This document shows positions 31,980 to 41,649 of a stretch of DNA of 64,000 nucleotides, one piece after another. The DNA comes from Rhynchopus sp. YZ270_cl-10 (Eukaryota; Euglenozoa; Diplonemea; Diplonemida; Diplonemidae). The notes beneath the pieces were generated by a model that was not told the origin of the DNA, searched no databases, and saw nothing but the letters and a program-made list of their open reading frames with translations. Both the position numbers and the translations under genes were made by a program. Location: NCBI GenBank assembly GCA_964035575.1, contig OZ037843.1:868001-932000 (forward strand), written 5' to 3'. Within the stretch, counting starts at the first letter, position 1; each line of letters starts with the position of its first letter.

Positions 31980-32712
31980 TATCACTCGAAAAGGCTGGCT
32001 CTACCACCTTGGGTTACGGTGTGCGCCTGACACGACGTCATGTGTACAGCCATTGGATGGGTGGAGGTACCACGAGAACCTACGGGAGGTGGTCTGCTGT
32101 CGACGGCTGTTCACATTACGTTGCCGGTAACCCTCAGCTTTCTTTCACTCACGTCTCACCCTTTGCATGAGCACGACCGAGCTGCGTTTTAACACGTTTC
32201 AGCGTAGCTGATGCGAATGTGATCAAAGTGACTAAGCACGTGAGTCTTAGGGTCATCTTATACACTTTTCTCTTTCTTTGAATATTCTGGTGTTCGCTGT
32301 AAACGTGCGTCTATTAAGCCTACATTGGCTAGCCTGTTCCATTGTTGTGGCAAGGTTTACACCCCGCTACTTAGGCACAGTGGTCCTTGACGAGCAATGT
32401 CAGTTCAAGGTTCCGTTTTCGTTTCCCTCCCCCTCACACCTCCTTATCAATTGGTTTACACAGTACAGTAGAAGGAAAAAAGAAAAAGGAAAGTCTCTCT
32501 CTCTCTCTCCCACATGCCACAATGCGACTGGTCAGGGGGCACAGCCCGCTCACCTCTTCCCAAGATGTAGCAGAGGGATGAGAACTGTGATCTGACCTGC
32601 ATTGGGAATCAGGCAATTTGAGCGAAGGCTCTTTTCCCATACGCAGTGACGGATGGACAATCAAAGGCTGTATCTTCCACTCCCACAACAGAAAACACAC
32701 AAAACACGAATG
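31980..32712. ncRNA. Intergenic region with conserved hairpin element copy B (32205-32275)
   Basis: No gene. Copy B reads TGACTAAGCACGTGAGTCTT, then AGGGTCATCTTATACAC and CTTTTCTCTTTC. Its stem is shorter than in copies A and C (CTAAG/CTTAG). The feature spans the whole spacer because nothing else is recognised in it. Confidence 0.35.
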
Positions 32713-34710
32713 GAACTCAACATCGAGGGCTTTGATGGTAAGACGTACGTCGTTGATGTGGATGTGCATGACACAGCGAAGGACCTGCGGCGGAAGGTGG
32801 CAACTACAACGGGGTTTGCTGAAGACAGCTTTGACTTCCACACACAGGGCTTCGGAGGGAACGACGAAGGAGAGGACATCAACATCACAGCGCTGAGTGC
32901 TGGCGACACGGTCCTTCTTACGCAGACAAAGAAGCAAGAATCCATTGCAGCTCTTGATGCCTTGGGTGAGACAAACCTCACACCAAGGAGGCTTGCGCGT
33001 GTGAAAGACCCCAAGGTGGTTCAGTTGTTTCTGCAGGCAGAAGTGGTAGCTACGACACCGAAATGGTTCCTGGCAAGCACAACGTTACGTAGCCTTGATC
33101 TGAGTGCCCCGTTGGCCATAACTGCGATTGATGACTGCTTTCTGTTTCGGTGTCGATCATTGAAATCAGTGGACTTGTCTGGGTTGAGCAACGTCACCCA
33201 CATAGGCGAGCAGTTCCTGGAAGGCTGTAGGGCGTTGGAAACAATCAACCTCTCAGGACTGAAAAACGTTACGACGATTCGAGATGGCTTCCTCGAAGGA
33301 TGCGAGTCGTTAGAAACCATCGACGTTGCAGGATTGAGCAGCGTCAAAAGCCTTGGGCAGTGCTTCTTGTCAGGTTGCACGTCGTTAGCCTCAATAGACT
33401 TTGCAGGATTGAGGAGTGTGACAAGCCTTGATCACTACTTCTTGGATGGCTGCACGTCGTTAACCTCAATCGACTTTGCAGGATTAAACAATATCACAGG
33501 CCTTGGGCACAGCTTCTTGTCACGTTGCACGTCGTTAACCTCAATTGACTTTGCAGGATTAAGCAGTACCACAAGCCTTGGGGAGTGCTTCTTGTCAGGT
33601 TGCACGTCTTTAACCTCAATCGACTTTGCAGGATTGGGCAGCGTCAAAAGCCTTGAGGACTACTTTTTGTCAGGCTGCACGTCTTTAACCTCAATTGGCT
33701 TTGCAGGTTTGAGCGGCGTCACAAGCCTTGAGGACTACTTCTTGTTAAATTGCACGTCGTTAACCTCAATCGACTTTGCAGGATTGGGCAGTGTCGCAAG
33801 CCTTGGGGAGTGCTTTTTGTCACGTTGTACGTCGTTAACCTCCATCAACTTTGCAGGTTTGAGCAATGTCACGAGCCTTGGGCACAGCTTTTTGTCAAAT
33901 TGCACGTCGTTAACCTCAGTAGATTGTGCAGGATTAAGCAGCGTCACAAGCCTTGGGGACTACTTCTTGCGTGGTTGCACGTCTTTAACCTCAATCGACT
34001 TCGCAGGTTTAAGCAGCGTCATAAGCCTTGGAGAGTGCTTCTTGTCACGTTGCACGTCGTTAGACTCAATCGACTTTGCAGGATTGAGGAGTGTCACAAG
34101 CCTTAATAGCTGCTTCTTAGATGATTGCACGTCGTTAACCTCAATCGATTTTGCAGGATTGGACAGTGTCACAAGCCTTAGACACAGCTTCTTGTCGGGT
34201 TGCACATCGCTAACTTCAATCGACTTTGCAGGGTTGCGCAGTGTCACACGCCTTGGGGACTACTTCTTGGATGGTTGCACGTCTTTAACCTCAATCGACT
34301 TTGCAGGATTAAGCAATGTCACAAGCCTTGGGCACAGCTTCTTGTCAGGTTGCGCGTCGTTAACTTCAATAAATTTTGCAGGTTTGAGCAGTGTCACAAG
34401 CCTTGAGGACTACTTCTTATATGGGTGCACGTCTTTAACCTCAATCGACTTTGCAGGATTAAGCAGCGTCACAAGCCGTGGGGACTACTTCTTAGATGGT
34501 TGCACATCTTTAACCCCTATAGACCTTGCAGGATTGGGCAGTGCCACAAGCCTTGGGGAGTGCTTCTTACATCGTTGCAGGACTTTAGCCTCAATCGCCT
34601 TTGCAGGGTTGGATGGCGTGGCACGAAGTGGGTGCAGGTTTCTTGTGGGTTGTTTCTTTTCTTTAAAAACATACGACTTTCCAGCGTGGAGCGCTATCCA
34701 GGGCAAATAG
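32713..34710 (+). CDS. Ubiquitin-like domain plus long BspA-type LRR protein
   Basis: 665 residues if the start is MELNIEGFDG (32713); an upstream in-frame ATG (32653) adds 20 residues. Residues 1-80 resemble a ubiquitin-like fold (IEGFDGKTYVVDVDVHDTAK, then DLRRKVATTTGF and LSAGDTVLLTQTK). A linker (ESIAALDALGETNLTPRRLA) matches the gene at 8619. Then come about 21 LRR_5/BspA repeats of 25 residues (consensus FLSGCTSLTSIDFAGLSSVT with SLGDY), the middle ones nearly identical. There is no signal peptide or membrane helix. BspA-like repeats mediate binding in many microbes and protists. The intracellular UBL start suggests a cytosolic role, perhaps as a ubiquitin-system adaptor; that is inference. 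Confidence 0.85.
   Translation, partial: ELNIEGFDGKTYVVDVDVHDTAKDLRRKVATTTGFAEDSFDFHTQGFGGNDEGEDINITALSAGDTVLLTQTKKQESIAALDALGETNLTPRRLARVKDPKVVQLFLQAEVVATTPKWFLASTTLRSLDLSAPLAITAIDDCFLFRCRSLKSVDLSGLSNVTHIGEQFLEGCRALETINLSGLKNVTTIRDGFLEGCESLETIDVAGLSSVKSLGQCFLSGCTSLASIDFAGLRSVTSLDHYFLDGCTSLTSIDFAGLNNITGLGHSFLSRCTSLTSIDFAGLSSTTSLGECFLSGCTSLTSIDFAGLGSVKSLEDYFLSGCTSLTSIGFAGLSGVTSLEDYFLLNCTSLTSIDFAGLGSVASLGECFLSRCTSLTSINFAGLSNVTSLGHSFLSNCTSLTSVDCAGLSSVTSLGDYFLRGCTSLTSIDFAGLSSVISLGECFLSRCTSLDSIDFAGLRSVTSLNSCFLDDCTSLTSIDFAGLDSVTSLRHSFLSGCTSLTSIDFAGLRSVTRLGDYFLDGCTSLTSIDFAGLSNVTSLGHSFLSGCASLTSINFAGLSSVTSLEDYFLYGCTSLTSIDFAGLSSVTSRGDYFLDGCTSLTPIDLAGLGSATSLGECFLHRCRTLASIAFAGLDGVARSGCRFLVGCFFSLKTYDFPAWSAIQGK
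33345..34560 (+). repeat. 75-bp tandem repeat array encoding LRRs
   Basis: About 16 copies of a 75-base unit (25 codons) containing TGCACGTCGTTAACCTCAAT, CGACTTTGCAGGATT and AAGCCTTGG. The unit length is a multiple of three, so copy-number change keeps the frame. Unit similarity well above that of the outer repeats implies recent expansion or homogenisation. Open frames on the opposite strand are a by-product. Confidence 0.9.
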
Positions 34711-35226
34711 AAGTGTCTGTGGGGCACTGTGAAAAGCTACCGCCCAATATGAGCTGTCAGGCTGCATTTTTTTTGGGGGGAGGGGGAATCCAAACCCGCC
34801 ATCTGGTTGCAGACTTCAAATCTGTAGGCCAAGAAATTTGTCTCACAAGAAATCCCCAAATCCGCCAAACTTATTATTATCATTTGGAGTACTGCACACA
34901 TCCACTGCCACTATGCCTGTTAGACGCCTACGTTGCCAAGCCAGGCTTTCTTGAGTGGTGTCTCATGACCTTGCCCGCTCCCTAACAGCCCAAAAGGATA
35001 GACCACCAAGGGCAATGGACCTAGAGTTTATCCGGGGTCCACGGTGTCCCCGACCCCCCCGAGTTACAGGTATACTCTTGCACCACTCTGCACCCCTCTT
35101 TAAACCCTCCTAAACGTCATCCGGGGATCGGGGGATTTTACCCTCAATAGTGACCAGGTACCTTTGCCCCCCCCTTTGCCCCCTCCCCTCCTCACACCTT
35201 CTTGTTCTCCCCCTTTCACGCCAATT
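34711..35226. other. Intergenic region with a tRNA-like relic on the minus strand
   Basis: Around 34789-34835 the minus strand has a 5-bp stem and 7-base loop (ACAGA-TTTGAAG-TCTGC, anticodon TGA, Ser-like), then GGTTTGGATTCC, which resembles a tRNA B box with one extra base. No D arm or acceptor stem fits. It may be a decayed tRNA or the head of a short interspersed element. The rest holds no recognised feature. Confidence 0.25.
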
Positions 35227-36405
35227 ATGGAAATTCCTTGTATTTTAGATGTTTCGGGGGAGAGTGCGGTGGTTGCAGTCACTCCTGAGGAGACCGGGGG
35301 GTCATATACTGTGAAGGCAGCGCAAGCTCTGATGGGGGATGCAAGCACGGTGGGGCTGCAGCTCACCGCTGGGGGCACGGTGGTGGCAGCTTCAGAACGT
35401 CTCTGCGACGTCGCAACAGACGCGCCATTACGTCTCGAGATCTGCCCTGTGGCCGTCCGCTGCCCGCACACCTTCCACCTGCCCTCCTTCTCACCTTCGC
35501 TCTGCCTTTCACCACGCCAGAGCATCCTTTTCTCCGCATCCTCTCAAACCCTCTCCGCTCACTCCACCACAACAGGCGCGCACCTCTGGAGCACCACCAC
35601 CTATGGACTAAACCAACTCATCTGTTCCCCATCAGGCCACCATCTTTACACTGCAGGACGTTATGGTGTCTCACGCTATACACTTCTCGATGGCATGCCA
35701 TCCGCCACCGAGCTCTTTGCGGGGGCTGTGGTGCGCTTCTTTCTGTCCGATGCAACTCCGATCTGCCTCTGCGAGCGAAACGCCGAGGTTTGGGTTGTGG
35801 TTCTCGATAGCGAAATCCGGGGCGTTGTGTTTGAATGGTTATTGTGTGGGGAGGAAGAGAACCTCGGGGTGTGCGGGACCCCAGATGGGGTTGCAGTGGT
35901 GAGCGCTGAGGAGGTGACAGTGAGGTCGAAGGAGGGTGTCATTCTCCGTTCAGGCGGGTCTGGTGGGGTGTCCATTGCGTGCAGTGTGTCCGGTCAGTTA
36001 GCAGTCGGAAGGGACGATGGTAGTGTCGTGGTGCTTGATGGAGCGACCCTCGTTGTGCTCTACTCGCTTGAGTCTCAAGACGATGGGGAACGTAACGCAA
36101 CAGTGCATTTTTCTCCCTGCGGCCGTCTCCTCGCCTCCACAACAGAAAGGGATGAGGACGAAGAGGAAGAGGAAGGGGAAAGCCCGTACAACGTCTGCAT
36201 CTGGGAGGGCGCGCGGCGCTGTGTGCGGCAGGGCACGCAGGACACAGAGGAGGTGCTGTTCTCGTGGTGTTCGCAGTACCTTTTCCGTCCGTTGTGGATG
36301 CGGCGGAAGTTTTGTGTGGTCGTGGAACCGGTGCTGCCTCAGGGAGAGGAGGAAGAGAGAGAAAAGAAAGAAGAAGAGGAAGAAGAGGAGGAGGAGGAAG
36401 AGTGA
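35227..36405 (+). CDS. WD40-like beta-propeller protein
   Basis: 392 residues from MEIPCILDVSG; an upstream in-frame start at 35164 adds a proline-rich UTR-like stretch. Residues 1-75 form a small beta-rich domain (CILDVSGESAVVAVTPEE to APLRLEICPV) that might be ubiquitin- or NLE-like. Then come weak WD40-type blades, each with a hydrophobic strand, Gly-His or Ser-Gly turns and a repeated order: SPSLCLSPRQSILFSASS, QLICSPSGHHLYTAG, GQLAVGRDDGSVVVLDG, VHFSPCGRLLASTTERD, YNVCIWEG. It ends in a long Glu run (EEEEEE) before TGA. A foldback with a 23-G run starts 16 bases after the stop. The specific orthologue is not recognised. Confidence 0.7.
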   Translation: MEIPCILDVSGESAVVAVTPEETGGSYTVKAAQALMGDASTVGLQLTAGGTVVAASERLCDVATDAPLRLEICPVAVRCPHTFHLPSFSPSLCLSPRQSILFSASSQTLSAHSTTTGAHLWSTTTYGLNQLICSPSGHHLYTAGRYGVSRYTLLDGMPSATELFAGAVVRFFLSDATPICLCERNAEVWVVVLDSEIRGVVFEWLLCGEEENLGVCGTPDGVAVVSAEEVTVRSKEGVILRSGGSGGVSIACSVSGQLAVGRDDGSVVVLDGATLVVLYSLESQDDGERNATVHFSPCGRLLASTTERDEDEEEEEGESPYNVCIWEGARRCVRQGTQDTEEVLFSWCSQYLFRPLWMRRKFCVVVEPVLPQGEEEEREKKEEEEEEEEEEE

Positions 36406-36421
36406 GGATAAGGGATCCGGC

Positions 36422-37652
36422 GGGGGGGGGGGGGGGGGGGGGGGTAGGTGGGGGCAAAACCTTCAGGACGGGTGAGGCATTTTGACTTTTTTGGACTTCC
36501 GCGCAAAGTACCCACAAACCACCCCTCATACCCACCCAGAAATGGGTCAGAAACACCCTGTGACCCGAAAATCCATGCTAAGGGCGACTCAGAATATGAA
36601 AAAATGCAAAAAAATAGTGAAAAAGTGGCCTTTTGACGGTTTTGGCCATGTTGGGTAAAATGGCCATTTTTGGACAAAAAAATCAAAAAAACAGCAAAAT
36701 TTCGACGTCATGACAGCTGCTTGGGCACAAACCTACCCCAGGGAGGTCCTGTGAGTCCATTCCGACCTGTTTTGGACACTTTAGGTACTTTTTTTGGCCG
36801 TTTTTTGGTGTTTTTAGGTCAAAAAACATCCCCGGACTATCCCCGGACTATCCCCGGACCGGACTTGCGCCCTGCTTTCAGACCCACTCTGGGCCAAAAA
36901 ATGGGTGAAAACCCCCGAAAAAGCACTCCGGGAACCCAGATAGTTCCAAATATCCACCAGAAACCCACCCAAACACCTCAAAAACATGCCAGAAAAATAT
37001 TTTTAAAAACACACTTTTTCAAATAAGTTATTATGGAACCTGCCCAGATGAACTTTTTGAAAAAAGTGTGTTTTTGAAAATATTTTTCTGGCATGTTTTT
37101 GAGGTGTTTGGGTGGGTTTCTAGTGGATATTTGGAACTATCTGGGTTCCCGGAGTGCTTTTTCGGGGGTTTTCACCTATTTTTTGGCCCAGAGTGGGTCC
37201 AAAAGCAGGGCGCAAGTCGCGGCCCAGGGACGTCCAGGGTAAAGTCCAGGGTATTTTTTGACCTAAAAACACCAAAAAACGGCCAAAAAAAGTACCTAAA
37301 GTGTCCAAAACAGGTCGGAATGGACTCACAGGACCTCCCTGGGGTAGGTTTGTGCCCAAGCAGCTGTCATGACGTCGAAATTTTGCTGTTTTTTTGATTT
37401 TTTTGTCCAAAAATGGCCATTTTACCCAACATGGCCAAAACCGTCAAAAGGCCACTTTTTCACTATTTTTTTGCATTTTTTCATATTCTGAGTCGCCCTT
37501 AGCATGGATTTTCGGGTCACAGGGTGTTTCTGACCCATTTCTGGGTGGGTATGAGGGGTGGTTTGTACGTACTTTGCGCGGAAGTCCAAAAAAGTCAAAA
37601 TGCCTCAAAAAAATAGGGGTTTTGCCCCCACCTAGGGGGGGGGGGGGGGGGG
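36422..37652. repeat. Poly(G)-capped foldback element FB-2
   Basis: Two arms of about 570 bases in inverted orientation around a 35-base centre near 37030, capped by G runs (36422-36444 and about 37635-37652) followed or preceded by TAGG (GGTAGGTGGGGGCAAAACC). The arms share words with the FB-1 family at 57267-58450 (GTGAGTCCATTCC, CCTGTTTTGGACA, GGTGTTTTTAGGTCAAAAAA, AATAGTGAAAAA), so the two are related. The ORFs in it are mirror artefacts. Confidence 0.85.
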
Positions 37653-39030
37653 AAATGGTAGTGTGCCTGCGGCGGAGCCCCTGAAAAATGTTGTGTACTG
37701 TGGGATGCTCGAGATCTTGTCAAAACACCTGTATCCCCCTCCCCCCCGGTTTGTTTTATCATCTTCTGTTGTTGACCGCAGGGTACTATAATAAGAGACT
37801 ACTGCTTTTTCATCCAGAGCTGGTCTCAGAGTGGGTCAGTCGGAGGTGCCTGCATTAATAACTTCACATTGTCTCCCCTTCTCTTTAGTGCTCCACGACA
37901 CTTTCTGTACTTTAGGGCAAATACGTACCGTAAATTTGTATTATTTAGTTGTATATGTTTGCCTTAGGGATGCTGCGAACGCGGAAAGCACTGTTTTCAA
38001 AATGACATTTTTCTTTTCCTTTTTCAAAGCAATTTATTTACCGAGATCCTTTCCCACCACCTATCCTTGGGAAAGCGAGAGAGAGAGAGAGAAACCAACC
38101 CGAGAGAAATCCCAAAACCCACCTTAGGTTTTACCCCCTCTGATCTTTATTGGTCTACTAACATTTTATAAGGTGACTAAGCACGAGAGGCTTAGGGTCA
38201 TCTTATAAACTTTTCTTTTATTCCCCCCACCCTCCCTTTTTCCCATATTTATATTGTCACGGTTGGGCTTTCTTTTCCACTTTATTCTTCTTATTTCTCT
38301 TTTTCATTTCAATCCCAGAGTCCAGGGAATTCACAGGATTTTTGGCTCTCTCCAATCCATGTGAACCTTTCTCCACAACGCATTTTCTGTGATCAGCTGG
38401 CGGTCGATCAACATGAACAGCAGAAGCGGGCGATCTTCTTCCCCGCATGCTGTATAGTAGGTCTGTTCTTCGCAATCATCTTCCGGATCCTTGCAGGCGG
38501 TGCAAATCACAAAGCTGGAGGGCCTCCCTCCGCATCGTCGAAAAACACTGCCACCCACCCCCCAATACAGAAACCTGTTTTTGTCCCCAGACATCCCCCC
38601 TGTTTTGGATACGGAGTGCCCTTTTTTGTGTTGTAAAAATAAATTTAGTTCTTCAACTTATTCTGAACTGTCCTTCCTCATTGCACCTTTGCTTTTCAGT
38701 ACCTAGTGTTGTTCTCTGCTTGAGTTCGTTGACGACACCGTTTCATTGTTGCCGTGGTGCATCTGTTCAGTGGGTCGATGTTGATATGGGATTTGTGCTC
38801 AAGGGGCAGAGAGACGTCCAGGTGGCGGAGGTTGAGGCTTGCAATTGATGTGTGGCGGTTCTGTCTACTGCATCCCTGGTGTGTTTCCTAACTTCGGCCT
38901 GGTGTTCTCGCCTTGCCTCGGTGGCCCATATAAGTGTGCTTCGGAGTGAGCCATACACCTTTCTTTATGCCTCGTGGACCACACACCACATATCCCCCAG
39001 TACTCTCTTCCCTTTTCTGTACACAGAACA
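37653..39030. other. Intergenic region: conserved hairpin element copy C and a duplicated segment
   Basis: Copy C of the hairpin element lies at 38168-38225 (GGTGACTAAGCACGAGAGGC, then TTAGGGTCATCTTATAAAC). A TACTAAC motif stands 10 bases before it. Positions 38540-38630 match 50952-51036 (CCCCAATACAGAAA, TGTTTTTGTCCCCAGAC, CCTGTTTTGGATACGGAGTG). A minus-strand ORF of 87 codons (38331-38594, with CTACKDPEDDCEEQTYYTAC) might be a gene fragment but is not supported further. Confidence 0.45.
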
Positions 39031-41649
39031 ATGGTGTCATGCGGGATCCAATCGCTGACAGTGCTGCTGTGTGTGATGCTGATCCTGTCGACAGGCGCGA
39101 TCATCGGTGGCTTCACTCTGTCAACATGGGACGACCTTCTGGAGAAGGCACGTGACACAGGTGACGAGGGCTTCGGGATGTGTCTCAACAGTGGCACGGC
39201 AGACATCGAAACGGTCTCGTCTCAATACCTCTACTCTGTGCTTGGCAGTGTGGACTCAGCGGTGAAGGAGTACCTGAAGGTGCCTGAGCAGCTTCTCCTG
39301 ACACTTGGAAATGTGGCAAAGGCACACCACCCAAATGTCACCACAAACCCCACCTTCAGGAGCACGATAAACCCAGCAATCCTGTCGGCGTTCAAATCTT
39401 CGTCTATGTTCGGCGTAGCTTCCATTAATCACGAGACGTACCCTTGGTCTGCGGCACACCCGGTCCCTTGGATTAAGAAGAACGGGAAGTTTGCGGGTTG
39501 GGGGCACAGGGTGACGTACACATCTCACTCAGCGCAGTCCGGGATTGTTTCCCCTGACGCAGACCCTGGGTTTATGGTATTTGAAGATAGAGATAAGGTT
39601 ACGTTGCAACCAGGTATTTCTGACTATATTGCTGGGGCTGACAGCGATGCACTGGGTAGAATCAAGGAGTCGGATCTGTCTTTGCCGTGCAACAACAGGC
39701 CGAACTACGCTCTGAACGAATCGCGGGGGCTTTGCTTCATACCTATTGCTATAGTGGAGGTGGGCGCCGTATCGGACCAACGCGGAAGGCAACTGCACTA
39801 TCTGCACGCTGGCGAGCCACCCCTCAACCCCACAGACGAGCTTGTGTACTCCCGTATGCAGGTGGCAATGAGCCACACATTCTGGACTCTGAGCTACACC
39901 TATACGAACCCAGATATGTACACGATGTACCCCAAGCAGGGGAAACGTGTTGGTTGTGTGAACGCAGTTATTACGTCGCAGGGTGTCACAGACGCGGTGC
40001 AGAACCAGCTGCTCCCGAAGGGTACGTCTCTCTACCTGGTCGAGGAAGACCACGAAACACAGTCAACTGGAGCAGTTGTGGCATACAACAGAGGGCGTCA
40101 TTCCAGGCAGGTAGCTGTCTACATGCCACCACCGATAGACATGACAACAAATTTTGCTGTCACGATCAACATCACAAACCACTCCCTGGACGATGCAACG
40201 TTGCACATCCCCTCAGTGATTGCAGAGCACGGGCGGTTTGCGTTCACACACCAGCGGAACTACAAAGACCTTGTGGAGAAGACAGAGGACTCCTTCCTGA
40301 AGTGGTCTGACTCGAACGGCACAGAGTTCTGGACGATGACGTCAACAATCAAGCACAGAGCAATCTTGTGGTACGCGAATCTTCTAGTACCGAGGACGTC
40401 TGTGATGGACTCGATTGATGCGTCGACGAATGCAATCCGTGCGAAGGTGGCATCAGATCTGTCCTCTGCAGACGCACAGAAGGAGGATGCGGTGATTGTG
40501 ATGGTGATTGTGACGGCTGTTGCGGTCATCGGACTTCTTGCCGTTGCTGTTGTGTTCACACGCTACATCACGTCACCTCTGCTGAAGCTTGGGAGAGAGA
40601 TGGCAAGTGTGGCTGTGATGGACCTGGAGGCTGTGGACACGGGCCGTGCAGTGTCGCAGCTGAGTGAAGTGGGGATGATGCAGCGCAGCTTTGTTACCAT
40701 GGTGGCGAACCTGGTGGAGTACCGGAACTACATGCCGCAGAGTGTGCTTGTCAACGACAGTGACAAAGAGGAAGTGTCAGAGACGGAACTTACACAGGAT
40801 ACGAAGTCGCAGTCAGGCATGTCCAAGCATTCGCAGTCATCCAGTTCAGTTAATGTGATGCAGAACCAGAAGGCACTGCTGCGTGTGGAAGGGATGAAGA
40901 AGAAGAAGGTGTCGCTGGCACACATGAACGTCTTGTCGTGGCATGCCTTCTGCAAGAAGCACAAGGATGCAGAGGTAATCTCCACACACGGTGGTGTGAT
41001 TGAGAGGATCCTGGCAGCAGTGCAACGCAACAAGGGTGTGTGTGACACGTTTTCTGGCGACAAGATGCTTGCCACCTTCAACGCCTTTGTTCCGAAGCCG
41101 TCGCACGGTGTTGCCTGTGTGAAGGCTGCGCACGAAGCAGCAACAGAACTTGGTGATGTGCACAAGATCTCGTATGGGTGCACGTCAGGTGAGGCACGTG
41201 TCGGGAACATGGGTTGCAACGGGATGAAGAAGGTGTCGATTCTTTCGCAGTCCATGTCGTGGGTGGTTGTGCTTGAGCGTTGGAACAAGAAGGAGAACCT
41301 GCCTGGTGTCATCGACCGCAACGTGTCACGTGAGGCGGAGGGACAGGTGGTGCTCCGTTGTGCAGGTGCTGTGCTGTATCAGAAGTTCAGTGAGAAGGTG
41401 CAGACTGTGTTTGCTGTGAAGGGTCTGTGCAGCAGCGAAAACGAGGAGTGGATGTACCAGCTGGAGTCTGCCTCAAACAACCCGCACGCACTGTGGAACG
41501 AGGTCTTCGAGCACATCATCAAGCAGGACTTTGAGAAGGCGTCTTCTCTGCTGGACAGCGTCGCTCAGGACCAACGCACACCTTACGAAGAGCTTATGGG
41601 CTATGTGCGGGAGAAGGCTTATGCACCGTTCGTTGTGGTCATGCACTGA
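39031..41649 (+). CDS. Cache-HAMP receptor with degenerate cyclase homology domain
   Basis: 872 residues from MVSCGIQSLT; the upstream in-frame ATG at 38974 would place 19 polar residues before the membrane helix. TM1 lies at about 7-30. A large extracytoplasmic region (about 31-486) has PWS/W motifs, Cys residues and the layout of a double Cache sensor. TM2 lies at about 487-509, then a HAMP-like stretch (YITSPLLKLGREM to MMQRSF), and the family motif YRNYMPQSVL at about 564. The CHD (about 625-785) keeps FSGDKMLATFNA, with the second metal Asp, and GEARVGNMGC. The first metal Asp is Asn (HMNVLSWH), and the NxxxR helix is lost (SQSMSWVVVLERW). A ligand-sensing receptor with a non-catalytic or partner-dependent output is the best guess. 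Its 3' flank matches that of the adenylyl cyclase. Confidence 0.87.
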   Translation: MVSCGIQSLTVLLCVMLILSTGAIIGGFTLSTWDDLLEKARDTGDEGFGMCLNSGTADIETVSSQYLYSVLGSVDSAVKEYLKVPEQLLLTLGNVAKAHHPNVTTNPTFRSTINPAILSAFKSSSMFGVASINHETYPWSAAHPVPWIKKNGKFAGWGHRVTYTSHSAQSGIVSPDADPGFMVFEDRDKVTLQPGISDYIAGADSDALGRIKESDLSLPCNNRPNYALNESRGLCFIPIAIVEVGAVSDQRGRQLHYLHAGEPPLNPTDELVYSRMQVAMSHTFWTLSYTYTNPDMYTMYPKQGKRVGCVNAVITSQGVTDAVQNQLLPKGTSLYLVEEDHETQSTGAVVAYNRGRHSRQVAVYMPPPIDMTTNFAVTINITNHSLDDATLHIPSVIAEHGRFAFTHQRNYKDLVEKTEDSFLKWSDSNGTEFWTMTSTIKHRAILWYANLLVPRTSVMDSIDASTNAIRAKVASDLSSADAQKEDAVIVMVIVTAVAVIGLLAVAVVFTRYITSPLLKLGREMASVAVMDLEAVDTGRAVSQLSEVGMMQRSFVTMVANLVEYRNYMPQSVLVNDSDKEEVSETELTQDTKSQSGMSKHSQSSSSVNVMQNQKALLRVEGMKKKKVSLAHMNVLSWHAFCKKHKDAEVISTHGGVIERILAAVQRNKGVCDTFSGDKMLATFNAFVPKPSHGVACVKAAHEAATELGDVHKISYGCTSGEARVGNMGCNGMKKVSILSQSMSWVVVLERWNKKENLPGVIDRNVSREAEGQVVLRCAGAVLYQKFSEKVQTVFAVKGLCSSENEEWMYQLESASNNPHALWNEVFEHIIKQDFEKASSLLDSVAQDQRTPYEELMGYVREKAYAPFVVVMH

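Noticed and set aside
33021-34247. Minus-strand ORFs with a VNDVQ..KK repeat
   Set aside because: Shadow of the 75-bp LRR array, whose length is a multiple of three; the sense strand has the LRR pattern.
36339-37684. Mirror-image ORFs starting MIFLSKNGHF
   Set aside because: They are the two arms of foldback FB-2 and are full of low-complexity T/A runs.
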